From Pseudomonas fluorescens (GTDB lineage: Bacteria > Pseudomonadota > Gammaproteobacteria > Pseudomonadales > Pseudomonadaceae): DNA of 64,000 bases. Made by a program: the position numbers and the translations under genes. The notes below the pieces were generated by a model. The model was not told where the DNA came from. It did not search any database and saw only the letters and a list, made by a program, of their open reading frames with translations. Positions within the stretch are counted from its first letter, which is position 1, and each line of letters begins with the position of its first letter. Positions 1 to 11,550 of this stretch are shown here, in pieces. Where the stretch lies: NCBI RefSeq assembly GCF_902497625.1, contig NZ_CABVGX010000007.1, positions 1-64,000 of the forward strand. The letters run 5' to 3'.

Positions 1-64
1 TGTAGTGGTCTAATGAAACCGGACACCCATTTAGGCGAGAATGCTCGCCAGATCGAGGTGTCAG

Positions 65-1227
<1,163 letters not shown>

Positions 1228-1235
1228 CCACTACA

Positions 1236-4200
1236 TATTGCGTTCTGCTGAATCCACTCGACTGGGAACCTTATTACTGAAAAGTCTGAATTGGTACGGC
1301 GGCGAAGCGGACGAGGACACCGGCGAGCAGGTACGGACCAAGCTGGTGAGTCGCGCTATCTGTTTATGGACGACCCAAGCAGTAAGTGGTGAGCGAAATG
1401 ATATAGCAGGATTTCAGGTGCATCAGAGGTCACAGCGGGGAAATAGCTATCACCGTCTGCGGGCCAGATTTGAACAACATCTTTTCGACAATCACCATGC
1501 CCGGACAATGCCTGAGGCACGCGTGCTTGCACGGCTATTTCAACCAGAATTTCCAAAAGAGTTCCAGGTTCACGATATACCCTCTGACCTGCCCTACAGG
1601 GGTTCTATTGTATGGGTTAACTTCGTGCACGGCGTGACACTTGCCGAGGCAATCGAGGACGATCTGATAACCCGCATGACGTTCCAGCAACTGGTCAATT
1701 TTCCGATCCTGCTGTCAATGACAGGCACGCAAGAAGAGCGTGAGCTTATCGGCCTGTGCAGAATCGCCCCAGCCCTGCAGTGGGCCATCACCCACGGTAT
1801 CATTCATGAAAAAACCGATTCGGACTACTCGAAAGAGGACGTGGACTGCGCTATAGAAGCGCTTGATGCGCACGCCGATGCATTGAGCAGCGCAATTGCT
1901 CAAATGGATGTCGATTATCCGCTAAGATCGGTAATCGCTGACGAGAACATTAAAAAATTTTTCAAGGATAGAAAAATGTTCGCGCTTGGAGAATGGCGAA
2001 CAGTGCGTGAGGGTTCCGCAACACCATTCGTTGATGATGGACGAAAACTCATTGAAGACTTTTCACGCGGCAGGAAGGGTGGATTAATAGGCGCGCCTGA
2101 CCTGAGGGATAAAGCCCACTCGTTTCGTGATGTGTACATGTCGCTAAAATGGACTAAAGGGCGAGACTGGCACATCACAACGAAAGACGGCCTGCGTCCA
2201 AGCAAGCATACTTTGCGCATCAACGCAGATGGAACGTTAACGACCACATCAGACTGGATTGATGAAGCCACGTTGCAAAAATCCTTACCGGACGTAAACG
2301 AGTCATTTCAATCAGAATTTGACAGTTACTTGAAGAAAAGCAAAAGCGCTTATGAAACGCTACTGAAAAACCTGTTCCTTTCTCTCCCTTACGATATCCG
2401 TCTGGCCATGGAACACGGAGCGGTGAAAATTTACACATTAAGGAAGCCAACGAGCGACCTTTGGGTTGAACACGAAACCCCCACCAAGATTCTGCCGCTA
2501 CGCCTTCGAATGGGCTTTATATTGCAAGCTACTCTTCACGACAAACAGTACCATATCGAGTGTCTACCCCGGGCCGGTATAATTCGTGAACGCAGTGATA
2601 TCACAACGGCAATGTTAGGCGGACATCGCACGTTTGAGTACAACCCTGGATTTTTTCATGACGAGATGGAGGTGTTGCGGCCACTGGACAATATTCCTAT
2701 TGACTGGGACGCTCATGAAACAGGCACACCACCGCAAGCAGGTAAAACATGCAACGCCATCATCGATCAATTTGGCCAGACATTCACCCCTCCCCCTCCA
2801 AGCCCGAACAGTGAGCGTTCCCCATCTCCAAAGATAGAAAATGCTCGCGCCTTTGAAGTAGCCCATTGTATCGCCAATAACTTTTTCTATTACGACGAGA
2901 AGCTATTACTTGACGCAGCCAGAGGCGAGACAGAAATAGAAAGGTTTGTAACACGTCCCCACTGGACTGAATCACTAAAAAAATTCTTGCCTTTTTGGGG
3001 AGACATAAGCGATCTGCAGTCGGATGATCCGAACCAAAAAGCGTGGGCTGTATTCGGCCTGATTTTCGATGTCGTTTCGTTTGCAATGCCTTTGGGAAAA
3101 TTTATATCCGGCTCAATCAAGCTTGTATCCACGGCGGTGCGATCAGGAATTGCCTATGCGCTCCCCAAGTTAGGCAAACTTGCGAGCAAACTGCTTATTT
3201 CATCCGTCCAGAACACCATTCCTTTCTATGGTCTACCGACCACCGCTTTCAGGCTCACAAGGGGACTTGTAAGGGGAGCCGCTACCGGCATCCAATATGC
3301 TGCTACCGGGGTCAAATATATCGTCAGAAAATCGGTTGCCGGTATAAAAAACTCAATGGCCAGATCCAGTCACTACAGCACTATCGGCGGCTGGCCTCAA
3401 GTTACTAATCCTGCCCGCTGGCCCCCCCTCACTCCGAATGACCGACTCGCCGCCGTGCGCGGGCTCCAAGACGTGCCCGTGCGCAATATCGGATCAACCT
3501 CCACACCGCGTTACTATTTGATTGATCCAGTGTCCGCCAAACCTTATGGGCCTGCATTGAGGACCGCTGAAAACGAGCTGTCCGTGGGGCCATCGATTTA
3601 TCCGGCGGTTGCAAAAAATAGCGATGATGCGCTGTTTATCATCCCGAACACGACGCGCGCTCGATACATCCCTGAAGTCGACGGTCGAACCACGGTGTAT
3701 CTCGACGACATCCCCTATCGGCTGGATGACGAAGTCTTGCGCCGGGTCAGTCTGATCGATGACAGCAAAGCGCTGCAGCACATTCCCTGCCGTGCCCCGC
3801 GAGCGCCCGCAGAAACCGTTTGCGTCAACAGTTTTGTGAACGCAACTGCCGCGCCTACCCCGGCACCTGGTTCAGTCGATGAAACCAAGGGTTATGCACT
3901 TTGGTTTGGCGAACGGCGCTCCACACCACAAACCTGGCGTGGAGAAGCCTACCTCGCACTCGATGATGCGCTCTATCGGGTAACGAACAATGTCCCCAGA
4001 CTCGTGCGTGAAGATCTTAAAACGCTCGGCTTCAATCAAAGCAGGCTGATACCCAAAAAGGCGTTTATCGCTCCTCTGGAGTTTCGAAAAGGTATCTACG
4101 CGCGCCTTGAAATCCCTGGCACCTATGAACAGATCGACGATATTCATCGGGTCGGTGCCATTATCGCCACCAGCATCGATGAGACCGCCATCCATGTGTT

Positions 4201-5194
4201 TACCCGGGTGAACAGCGACAAGTACTACCTCGCGACAGTTGCCAAGGGCAACAGCCTGAGCGGATCATTGAAGTTCAATCTCCTGACGAAAGCCCAGATG
4301 GCCGAGGGCGAGCTCGGAGCAGAACTGTTACGGGTGTATACCGGCTCGCTGCTTGCAAACAATGTCGCCCGCCTCCACGGCGTAAAGGCCGTTGAACGCG
4401 CGTTGAAAACCATGGAAGAGATCGCGATCCCGCTTGGCACACCAGCGAATCCTGCGAACAACATGAAATGGCTGAAGGTGGATACCAGCCCGGCAGAGGC
4501 CCTGATGTTCGATCACTCGACCCGAATGATCGTCACTCGACTACCCGAAGGGGCAACTAACTGGACACGTAGCGCATATGCATCGCAACCTTTCCGGCAA
4601 AGGACAGCAGAAGTGCTGGATAACCTTTTCCTGTCTCCATTAATCAGACCCAGACTGGCCGATCCAGCATTACGCATACAGGACACGATGGAGAAACTGC
4701 AAGGTCTGATGCCCAGGTACCAACGTCCGGTCAATGCCAGAAACATCGCTTTTGCCGACGTGACGACCAGTACAGGGCAAAGGGAAATTTACGTCAGCGT
4801 GTCCGGGGGTCAGCGGAGTACTACCTTTTTGCCGTTATTTCGCCGTCTAGGTGCCAATCAGGTAAAACAGGGCAACGCAACGTACTTCAACATTGATTTC
4901 AATCAGACGTTCCCGAGAACCAACATCAGGCAGACTCCAGATGGAAAGATACTGGCTGTCCCCCTCACTATCAAAGATATCAAAACCTATAAAACTGCCG
5001 ACGTAACCAAGCCCACCTCACTGGACAGCGAGAGCAAATTGATCAGCGTAATCCGCGGAAAATATCCTGACCCGGCGCAAATCCGCTCCATCGAAATTGT
5101 CACAACCATGCGCCCCTGCGAGTCGTGCTCGGTGGTCATGCAACAGTTCGGACATGATGGCGGACGAGACGCGCTGAAGGTGCTCTGGGGCTGA
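1236..5194 (+). pseudogene. DUF6543-type toxin, 5'-truncated by IS; deaminase-like C-terminus
   Basis: About 1319 codons remain open from the IS junction to the stop at 5192-5194. The first residues after the IS (LGTLLLKSLNWYGG, then AGFQVHQRSQRG and RARFEQHL) resemble the internal part of large Pseudomonas DUF6543 ('dermonecrotic toxin domain') proteins, so the true N-terminus has been lost. The next in-frame ATG is at 1508. A hydrophobic stretch at about nt 3040-3350 resembles the membrane segment of such toxins. The C-terminal 60 residues carry DSE (5024-5032) and PCESC (5114-5128), the DxE and CxxC pattern of toxin-type nucleotide/nucleic-acid deaminases. The upstream part is visibly more A/T-rich than neighbouring genes. 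There is no immunity-like gene downstream; the next gene is convergent, 1 nt away. A shortened product from a TTG at 1238, the ATG at 1508 or an IS promoter cannot be excluded. Confidence 0.75.
5024..5191 (+). other. Deaminase-like C-terminal toxin domain (DxE...PCxxC)
   Basis: Residues DSESKLISVI are followed after about 27 residues by RPCESCSVVMQQF. In toxin deaminases of the cytidine-deaminase fold, the first motif ([H/C/D]xE) supplies one zinc ligand and the proton-shuttling Glu, and the PCxxC motif supplies two zinc Cys ligands. The order, the spacing and the V..QF following the CxxC match that superfamily. The clade and the substrate (free nucleotide, DNA or RNA) cannot be assigned by eye. 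Only about 20 residues follow the CxxC, so the fold would be near minimal. Confidence 0.6.
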
Positions 5195-5195
5195 C

Positions 5196-7013
5196 TTAGA
5201 TCTGCTGTAAATGACCGTAAAGCTTGGCGTACAACCCGCCATCAGCAATCAGTTGCTGATGGTCGCCATCCTCGGCAATTTGCCCGCCGTCGAATACCAA
5301 CACGCGGTCGGCCTGCTTCACCGCAGACAGGCGGTGCGCGATGATCAGGGTCGTGCGGTTGCTGAGGAACCGCGCCAGGGCCTGGTGCAGGTTGTATTCG
5401 GTGGCGGCATCGAGTGCCGAGGTCGCCTCATCGAGGATCACCACTTTCGGTTCGGCCAGCACCATGCGCGCGATCGCCAGGCGCTGGCGCTGCCCTCCCG
5501 ACAAGCGCACGCCGGAGCGACCGACGATGCTGTCGAGGCCATTGGGCAGTTCGCGCACCGCTGCGTGCAACTGCGCAATTTCCAGCGCTTGCCAGCAGGC
5601 ATCGTCGCTCCGCTCGCGGCCCATGGTCAGGTTGGCGCGAATGGTATCGTTGAATAACGCCGGATGCTGCAGGACCACCGCGACGTTTTCGCGAATGGTG
5701 GGCAAACCGATCTCCTGCTGGGTCGAACCGCCGAAGCGAATCGTTCCGGCAAGCGGCGTGTACAGGCCCAGCAACAATTGCACCAGCGTGCTTTTGCCGC
5801 CGCCGCTGGCGCCAACGATGGCGACCTTCTCTCCCGGGGCGATCGACAGGTTCATCTGGTTCAGCACCAACTCTTCGCCATAGCCGAAGCTGAGACCTTG
5901 CACTTCGATGCCGACGGTTTCGCGGCCCTTGAAGGGATCAACGCCACCGGGATATTCCGGCTCATCGGCGCGGGCCAGGAGCTCGTTGATCCGCGACAGC
6001 GCACCGCCGGCGGCGTAATAGGCATATTGCAAGTTCAACAGCTGTTCAACAGGACCGATCATGAACCACAGGTAGCTGAACACCGCGAGCATCTGGCCGA
6101 TCGACAGGTCGGAAAACAGCACCGTGAGCATGGCGGCGGCGCGAAAAATATCTATGCCGAACTGGAACAGCAGACCGCTGGCGCGGTTCGATGCATCGGT
6201 TTTCCACTGCGAATTCACGGCGTAATCGCGCACTTCCCGCGCACGATGACCAAGGCGGCCGAGGAAGAAACCCTGGCGATTGCCGGCGCGAACTTCCTGA
6301 ATCGAGTCGAGGGTTTCGGTCAGGGCTTGAGTGAAGCGCGAGGTGCTGTCGTTTTCGAGTTTTTTCAGGTGCTTGACCCGTTTTCCCAACTGCACCGTAG
6401 CGTAAATCACCAGTGGGTTGAACAGCAGAATCAACAGCGCGAGCTTCCAGTGCATCCACATCAGAATGCCCGAGGTGCCGATCAGCGTCAGCATGGCCAC
6501 GAGGAAACGGCTGAGGGTCTCGCCGACGAATTTGTCCAGTGTGTCGAGGTCGGTGACCAGGTGCGTGGTGACGGTGCCGCTGCCCAGGCTTTCGTATTCA
6601 CCGAGGGAAATACGCTTGAGCCGTTCGATCAGCCGCACCCGAATGCGGTAGACGATGTCCTTGGCCAGGGCCGCGAACAATCGCGCCTGGACCACGTTGA
6701 ACAGCAACGCGGCGCAGCGCAGGCAGAGCGTCACCAACAACATCAAGCCGATGTAGCCGGCAGCCTTCTGCCAAACGTCCGGCAGTGCATGGTTCATGAT
6801 TTTCAGAGCGGAATCGCCGTGCCCCAGCAGCACCTCGTCGACCAGCAACGGCAGCAGCAAGGGAATCGGCACGCTGCACAGCGTCGCCAGCACAGCGACG
6901 CCGTTGGCGATCCAGAGGGATTTTTTATGCTGCAGGGCCAGGCGACGAATTTCGGCCCAGCTCAATCGGTCGACACGCTCGGGCGCTGCTGCGTCAGCAA
7001 GCGAGTCAGGCAC
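5196..7013 (-). CDS. ABC transporter half-molecule (permease fused to ATPase), MsbA-like exporter
   Basis: A 605-residue inner-membrane half-transporter expected to dimerise and drive ATP-dependent export. The transmembrane domain spans about residues 30-340, with several strongly hydrophobic helices. The nucleotide-binding domain has Walker A GASGGGKST (401-409), signature LSGGQ (504-508), Walker B ILDE (526-529) and a switch H in IIAHRLS. GTG at 7013 is chosen as start: it overlaps the stop of the upstream DsbA-like gene by 8 bp, which suggests translational coupling. A longer reading from 7058 would run further into that gene. The substrate is unknown. As I recall, the same transporter follows fumC-bolA-trhO in P. 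aeruginosa, so the position is conserved. It converges on the toxin remnant. Confidence 0.85.
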   Translation of the reverse strand: MPDSLADAAAPERVDRLSWAEIRRLALQHKKSLWIANGVAVLATLCSVPIPLLLPLLVDEVLLGHGDSALKIMNHALPDVWQKAAGYIGLMLLVTLCLRCAALLFNVVQARLFAALAKDIVYRIRVRLIERLKRISLGEYESLGSGTVTTHLVTDLDTLDKFVGETLSRFLVAMLTLIGTSGILMWMHWKLALLILLFNPLVIYATVQLGKRVKHLKKLENDSTSRFTQALTETLDSIQEVRAGNRQGFFLGRLGHRAREVRDYAVNSQWKTDASNRASGLLFQFGIDIFRAAAMLTVLFSDLSIGQMLAVFSYLWFMIGPVEQLLNLQYAYYAAGGALSRINELLARADEPEYPGGVDPFKGRETVGIEVQGLSFGYGEELVLNQMNLSIAPGEKVAIVGASGGGKSTLVQLLLGLYTPLAGTIRFGGSTQQEIGLPTIRENVAVVLQHPALFNDTIRANLTMGRERSDDACWQALEIAQLHAAVRELPNGLDSIVGRSGVRLSGGQRQRLAIARMVLAEPKVVILDEATSALDAATEYNLHQALARFLSNRTTLIIAHRLSAVKQADRVLVFDGGQIAEDGDHQQLIADGGLYAKLYGHLQQI

Positions 7014-7644
7014 AGGCGGCGCGCTCCAGCCAACGGCCGAGCAATGGCGATATCTCACTCAGCGGCTGGTAGCCGTTGGTCAATAGCGCCAGTTGGCCGT
7101 CCCGCTCGGCGAGCAGAGTTGGAAAACCGGCGATGCCCAGATCCTGCACCCAGGTGAAATCGGCAGCGGTCGCCGCATGCTGATCGGCACGGTCGAATGC
7201 GGCGGCAAATTCGATGCGCGGCAAACCGGCCTTTTCCGCCAGTTCCACCAGCACACTGGCGTGGGTGACATCGCGCCCTTCTGCGTAGAAGGCATGCTGT
7301 ATCAACCCGAGCAGTTTCCACGCGCAATCCGGCGCCAGGCTGCGCGCCGTGACCAGCGCCCGGCAGGCCGGTTCGGTGTCGTAGACAAAACCCTCGGGCA
7401 ACGCCCCTTCATGCTTGAACGGCTGACCGGTGGCTTGGTTTACCGCCTGCCAGTGTTCGAGAATGTAGCGCCGGGTGGTCGGCTCCAGCGCCGCGCCACT
7501 GCCGGTGCGTAGCCCGCCAACCACCAGATGCACTTCCACTCCCCCCGCGTGCGCCTGTTCGACCAGCGCGTTGGCCACCGGCGCGAAGCCCCAGCACCAG
7601 GAACACATCGGGTCCATCACATAGAGCAAGCGGCGAGCAGACAT
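7006..7644 (-). CDS. DsbA-family thioredoxin-fold oxidoreductase (FrnE-like)
   Basis: 212 residues with a thioredoxin active-site CSWC at residues 14-17 immediately after the first strand (YVMDPMCSWCWGF). A helical insertion and a cis-Pro loop (GIAGFPTLL) near residue 175 place it in the DsbA/FrnE group. There is no signal peptide, so it is probably cytoplasmic, unlike periplasmic DsbA. It lies 3 nt after trhO on the same strand and overlaps the ABC transporter start, so the three genes are likely co-transcribed. The physiological substrate is not evident; a role in thiol or redox defence is inferred from the family only. Confidence 0.85.
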   Translation of the reverse strand: MSARRLLYVMDPMCSWCWGFAPVANALVEQAHAGGVEVHLVVGGLRTGSGAALEPTTRRYILEHWQAVNQATGQPFKHEGALPEGFVYDTEPACRALVTARSLAPDCAWKLLGLIQHAFYAEGRDVTHASVLVELAEKAGLPRIEFAAAFDRADQHAATAADFTWVQDLGIAGFPTLLAERDGQLALLTNGYQPLSEISPLLGRWLERAACA

Positions 7645-7647
7645 GGT

Positions 7648-8589
7648 TCAAGCCTCGGAAGGAGTTTGCTTGTAGTTGTAGCCGATCGGGTGAGGCAGGT
7701 TGCGCGCCTTGGCCAGTTCGATCTGCTTTTGCCGGTCGATGGCACTGCGGCGGGTTTTCTCGCTCAGCGTATCCCAGCAATGCGGGCAACTGATGCCTGC
7801 GACGTAATGCTCGGACGTGCGGTCTTCAACACTCACCGGCGTGCGACAGGCATGACATTGATCGTAGTCGCCTTCGCTGAGGTCGTGACGCACGGTGACG
7901 CGGTTATCGAAGACAAAGCAGTCGCCCTGCCACTTGGTTTCTTCCTGCGGCACCTCTTCGAGGTATTTCAGAATGCCGCCCTTGAGGTGATACACCTCGC
8001 CGAATCCCTGGCTGAGCATATAGCTCGAGGCTTTTTCACAGCGAATGCCACCGGTGCAGAACATCGCGACTTTCTTGTGCACGGCCGGGTCGAAGTTGGC
8101 TTTGATGTAGTCAGGGAATTCGCGAAAACTGGTGGTCTTCGGATCGACGGCGCCCTCGAAGGTGCCGATCGAGACTTCGTAGTCGTTGCGTGTGTCGATC
8201 AGCAGTACTTCAGGATCGCTGATCAGCGCGTTCCAGTTCTGCGGATCAACGTAGGTGCCGACCGTTTTGTTCGGGTCCACGCCTTCGACGCCGAGGGTGA
8301 CGATTTCCTTTTTCAACTTGACCTTGGTGCGGTAGAACGGCTGATCGTCGCAGTACGACTCTTTGTGGTCGATGTCGTCCATACGCGGATCGTTCTTGAG
8401 CCAGGCCATCAGCCCGTCGATGCCTTCACGGCTGCCGGAAACAGTGCCGTTGATGCCTTCTTCAGCGATCAGCAAGGTGCCTTTAATGCCGTTGTCGACC
8501 ATCGCCTGCAACAGCGGCTCGCGCATTTCGACGTAGTTTTCCAGAGTGACGAACTTATAAAGTGCCGCCACGACAATCGGTTGTGTCAT
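7648..8589 (-). CDS. trhO: tRNA uridine(34) hydroxylase TrhO (rhodanese-like)
   Basis: 313 residues. TrhO (YceA) catalyses oxygen-dependent 5-hydroxylation of U34 in certain tRNAs, the first step towards cmo5U/mcmo5U. The protein has an N-terminal alpha/beta domain (1-100, YKFVTLENY and EEGINGT), a rhodanese domain whose loop CTGGIRC (178-184) carries the catalytic Cys, and a C-terminal zinc-ribbon-like segment with two CxxC pairs (QCHAC and SCPHC). Length and motif order are normal for the family. It heads the leftward cluster trhO-dsbA-like-ABC. A terminator at 8637-8666 separates it from bolA, so it should have its own promoter in 8590-8635. Confidence 0.93.
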   Translation of the reverse strand: MTQPIVVAALYKFVTLENYVEMREPLLQAMVDNGIKGTLLIAEEGINGTVSGSREGIDGLMAWLKNDPRMDDIDHKESYCDDQPFYRTKVKLKKEIVTLGVEGVDPNKTVGTYVDPQNWNALISDPEVLLIDTRNDYEVSIGTFEGAVDPKTTSFREFPDYIKANFDPAVHKKVAMFCTGGIRCEKASSYMLSQGFGEVYHLKGGILKYLEEVPQEETKWQGDCFVFDNRVTVRHDLSEGDYDQCHACRTPVSVEDRTSEHYVAGISCPHCWDTLSEKTRRSAIDRQKQIELAKARNLPHPIGYNYKQTPSEA

Positions 8590-8636
8590 GGGTGATTCTC
8601 CAGGTGGCTACCCTCGTAAGGGGTGAACCGGATGCG

Positions 8637-8666
8637 AAAAAAAACGCGCCGGGTAAGCGGCGCGTT
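8637..8666 (-). terminator. Rho-independent terminator after bolA
   Basis: On the minus strand the hairpin AACGCGCC / GGCGCGTT with a short loop is followed by a run of eight T. It lies downstream of the bolA operon and upstream of trhO. Confidence 0.85.
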
Positions 8667-8727
8667 GCGGATTCTAGCAAAAATCGTGTGGGATTAGGAC
8701 GGCCGATCTTAAAGCTTGGCACTATCG

Positions 8728-8910
8728 ACTGTGGTGAGGGGGCTTGCCCCCGTTGGGCTGCGAAGCGGCCCTTAAAATATCAGCTTCGCCGAGGAGTGAC
8801 GGGGAAGCCGATTATCGAGTTCACGACTGCTGCGCAGCCGAACGGGGGCAAGCCCCCTCGCCACAACAGCCCCCTCGCCACAACAGCCCACTCGCCACAA
8901 ACAGCCCCTC
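8728..8910. repeat. REP pair plus short tandem repeat
   Basis: The 8590-8920 gap holds the bolA terminator and then an inverted pair built on GAGGGGGCTTGCCCCCGTT (about 8736-8755) and its complement (about 8840-8862), enclosing a second palindrome around GCTGCGAAGCGGCC. The right arm is extended by three copies of a roughly 15-bp unit, CCCTCGCCACAACAG. No coding potential was seen here. Confidence 0.7.
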
Positions 8911-8920
8911 ATCCATCACA

Positions 8921-9220
8921 CTAATGCTTGCTACCGCCAGCACAGGTCGGCGAGGCCGGGGCCGTGTCGATCTGTGCCCATTCATCTGGCGTGTAGGTAT
9001 GCAGCGCCAACGCATGAAACTCACCCATCAGCTCGCCAAGCGTGCCGTAGACTTTCTGGTGACGCTTGACGCGGTTGAGCCCTTCAAACTGCTGGCTGAC
9101 CACCACGGCCTTGAAGTGGGTCTGCAGGCCACGACTGTGCATGTGGCTTTCATCCAGCACTTGCAGGTGCTCGGGTCGTAACAGGCCAAGTGTCGATTCG
9201 ATGCGTTGTTGCATGGTCAT
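8921..9220 (-). CDS. bolA: BolA family protein
   Basis: 99 residues with the class II KH-like BolA fold: an N-terminal helix (QQRIESTLGLL), the LDESHMHSRG segment whose conserved His can ligate an Fe-S cluster with a monothiol glutaredoxin, and the helix-turn signature GLNRVKRHQKVYGTLGELM. BolA proteins act in Fe-S handling and as morphology/stress transcription regulators. ATG at 9220 or the in-frame ATG at 9214 are both possible starts. The gene lies 12 nt downstream of the DUF2059 gene on the same strand, and the pair is closed by the terminator at 8637-8666. The C-terminal extension (PASPTCAGGSKH) is beyond the conserved fold. Confidence 0.9.
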   Translation of the reverse strand: MTMQQRIESTLGLLRPEHLQVLDESHMHSRGLQTHFKAVVVSQQFEGLNRVKRHQKVYGTLGELMGEFHALALHTYTPDEWAQIDTAPASPTCAGGSKH

Positions 9221-9232
9221 ACCGGGCTCCGT

Positions 9233-9754
9233 TTACGGCTTTTTCTTGGCAGGAGCGGCGCCTTTAGGCTCCAGCTCGGCTGTCATGTCAGCCAGCAACT
9301 TATTGACCACAGGGACCGCGCTTTCCAGTTTGGCCTGGGTCATCTGGGCCGATTGCTGAGTCAGCTGGGGCATTTTTTCGAGGACTTTCTTGCCCAGTGG
9401 CGACTGGTAAAAAGCAACCAGGTCCTTGAGCTCGGACTCGCTGAAGTTAGTGGTATAGAGCTTGACCATGTCCGGTTTCAGCTTCTTCCAGCCGATGGCC
9501 TGATCCAGGGCGGCGTTAGCCTTGGCCTGGTAGGTTTCCAGCAACGCTTTCTTCGACTCCGGGGCTTTGGTCTGTTCAAAGCGCTGAGCGAACATTTGCT
9601 GCACTTGCATGTACACCGGAGTGCCCAGTTTGTCAGCGTGCGCCAGGGTCAGGAAAGCCTCGGCACTGGCGTTGTGGCTGGCGGTATCGGCAAAAACAGG
9701 GCCGCTGGCGCAGACCAGTGCAACCGCGGTACAGATGGCACGAAGACGAGTCAT
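9233..9754 (-). CDS. DUF2059 family exported protein
   Basis: 173 residues with a clear Sec signal peptide (MTRLRAICTAVALVCASGPVFA, cleavage near residue 22-23). The mature part is helical, and the DUF2059 signature is visible in FSESELKDLVAFYQSPLGKKVLEKMPQL. The C-terminus is Lys/Pro/Ala-rich (KGAAPAKKKP). The function is not established; location in the periplasm is inferred from the signal. It lies directly upstream of bolA, in the same direction, and divergent from fumC. In my memory this neighbourhood is conserved across Pseudomonas, which suggests a housekeeping role. Confidence 0.85.
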   Translation of the reverse strand: MTRLRAICTAVALVCASGPVFADTASHNASAEAFLTLAHADKLGTPVYMQVQQMFAQRFEQTKAPESKKALLETYQAKANAALDQAIGWKKLKPDMVKLYTTNFSESELKDLVAFYQSPLGKKVLEKMPQLTQQSAQMTQAKLESAVPVVNKLLADMTAELEPKGAAPAKKKP

Positions 9755-9946
9755 CGAGTTTCCTTTTCTAGCAAGCGAGGTAAGACCCCAAGGGCGACCA
9801 TTCTGCGCCTAAAAAAGTGTGTCGCTCAACCCCAAGCCTTGTCGCACCTGATTTAGAGGGGTTCAATGGTCAGAATCCAGACCGATGGAACCACGGCCGG
9901 TGATCACGGCCTAAACTGCGCAATCAGACCTAGAGGAGTGTGCACG

Positions 9947-11341
9947 ATGAGCCGTATCGAAACCGACAGCCTTGGCGAGGTTGAAGTCCCGGATGAAGCC
10001 TACTGGGGCGCCCAGACGCAACGCTCGCTGGTCAATTTCGCTATCGGCGAAGAACGCATGCCGCTGCCGGTGCTGCATGCGCTGGCACTGATCAAAAAGG
10101 CCGCAGCACGAGTCAACGACCGCAACGGTGACCTGCCTGCCGACATCGCAAGACTCATTGAACAGGCTGCTGACGAAGTGCTCGGTGGCAGCCACGATGA
10201 GCAGTTTCCGCTGGTGGTCTGGCAGACCGGCAGCGGCACGCAGAGCAACATGAACGTCAATGAAGTGATTGCCGGCCGCGCCAACGAACTCGCTGGCAAA
10301 CCGCGTGGCGGAAAGGTGCCGGTGCACCCAAACGACCATGTCAATCGTTCGCAGAGTTCCAACGATTGCTTCCCTACGGCCATGCACATCGCTACAGCCC
10401 AGGCAGTCCAGCAGCACCTGCTGCCGGCGATCAGTGAACTGTCCGGTGGACTGGCCGAGCTGGCGGCGCGGCACATGAAACTGGTCAAGACCGGTCGCAC
10501 GCACATGATGGACGCCACCCCAATCACCTTCGGCCAGGAGCTCTCGGCTTTCATAGCGCAACTGGATTACGCCGAACGGGCAATCCGCGGCGCATTGCCA
10601 GCGGTGTGCGAACTGGCGCAGGGCGGCACCGCTGTCGGCACCGGCCTGAATTCGCCTCACGGTTTTGGCGAAGCGATTGCCGCCGAACTGGCTGCTCTCT
10701 CCGGCCTGCCTTTCGTGACGGCGCCAAACAAGTTTGCCGCGCTGGCCGGGCACGAGCCGCTGACCACACTGTCTGGCGCGCTGAAAACCCTTGCCGTGAC
10801 GCTGATGAAGATTGCCAACGATCTGCGCCTGCTCGGCTCCGGACCCCGCGCAGGTTTCGCCGAGGTGAAACTGCCGGCCAACGAACCAGGCAGTTCGATT
10901 ATGCCGGGCAAGGTCAATCCGACTCAGTGCGAAGCGTTGTCAATGCTCGCCTGTCAGGTGATGGGCAACGATGTGGCGATTGGTTTTGCGGCGAGTCAGG
11001 GTCACTTGCAGTTGAATGTGTTCAAACCCGTAATCATCTACAACCTGTTGCAGTCGATCCGCCTGCTGAGCGATGGCTGCAGCAACTTCCAGCAGCATTG
11101 CATCGCCGGCCTGGAGCCGGACGTGCAGAAGATGGCGGAACACCTGGAACGCGGGCTGATGCTGGTGACCGCGCTGAATCCGCACATCGGCTACGACAAA
11201 TCGGCGGAGATAGCCAAGAAGGCTTATGCCGAAGGTCTGACCTTGCGCGAGGCGGCGTTGCAGCTGGGATATTTGACTGATGAAGAGTTCGATCAGTGGG
11301 TGCGGCCGGAGAATATGATTGAGGCGGGCGCCAAGGGTTAA
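9947..11341 (+). CDS. fumC: Class II fumarate hydratase
   Basis: 464 residues. Catalyses reversible hydration of fumarate to L-malate in the TCA cycle as a cytoplasmic homotetramer. Iron-independent class II identity is shown by the fumarase/aspartase signature [11 protein letters not shown] (G315-P325), which contains the catalytic Ser loop, by [12 protein letters not shown] and by [11 protein letters not shown]. The start at 9947 ([14 protein letters not shown]) is preferred over the longer frame from 9866 because GAGGAG is placed 8 nt upstream. It is transcribed divergently from the DUF2059-bolA pair. As a class II enzyme it would stay active under iron limitation or oxidative stress. Confidence 0.95.
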   Translation: MSRIETDSLGEVEVPDEAYWGAQTQRSLVNFAIGEERMPLPVLHALALIKKAAARVNDRNGDLPADIARLIEQAADEVLGGSHDEQFPLVVWQTGSGTQSNMNVNEVIAGRANELAGKPRGGKVPVHPNDHVNRSQSSNDCFPTAMHIATAQAVQQHLLPAISELSGGLAELAARHMKLVKTGRTHMMDATPITFGQELSAFIAQLDYAERAIRGALPAVCELAQGGTAVGTGLNSPHGFGEAIAAELAALSGLPFVTAPNKFAALAGHEPLTTLSGALKTLAVTLMKIANDLRLLGSGPRAGFAEVKLPANEPGSSIMPGKVNPTQCEALSMLACQVMGNDVAIGFAASQGHLQLNVFKPVIIYNLLQSIRLLSDGCSNFQQHCIAGLEPDVQKMAEHLERGLMLVTALNPHIGYDKSAEIAKKAYAEGLTLREAALQLGYLTDEEFDQWVRPENMIEAGAKG

Positions 11342-11364
11342 GTTTTGCGGTGACGGCGCTTCAG

Positions 11365-11538
11365 TCATCGCGAGCAGGCTCGCTCCCACAGGGTTGATTC
11401 ACTCGGATCTACTGTAGGAGTGAGGCTGCTCGCTCCCACAGGGTTGGTTCACTCGGATCTACTGTGGGAGTGAGGCTGCTCGCTCCCACAGGTTGGTTCA
11501 CTTGCATCTAACGTGGGAGTGAGCCTGCTCGCGATGAA
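11365..11538. repeat. REP cluster with three tandem ~50-bp units
   Basis: The core GCGAGCAGGCTCGCTCCCACA is followed by copies of a unit containing CTCGGATCTACTGTGGGAGT at a period of about 50 bp (11401, 11451 and a diverged third copy near 11500). It ends in an inverted core (GTGGGAGTGAGCCTGCTCGC). It fills the gap between convergent fumC and the EamA exporter and may act as a transcription end or mRNA-stabilising structure. Confidence 0.8.
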
Positions 11539-11550
11539 CGATAACGCGGT

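Noticed and set aside
5664..7157. 497-codon plus-strand frame opposite the ABC transporter
   Set aside because: Antisense shadow of an ABC ATPase with all its motifs on the other strand; no ribosome site or family likeness.
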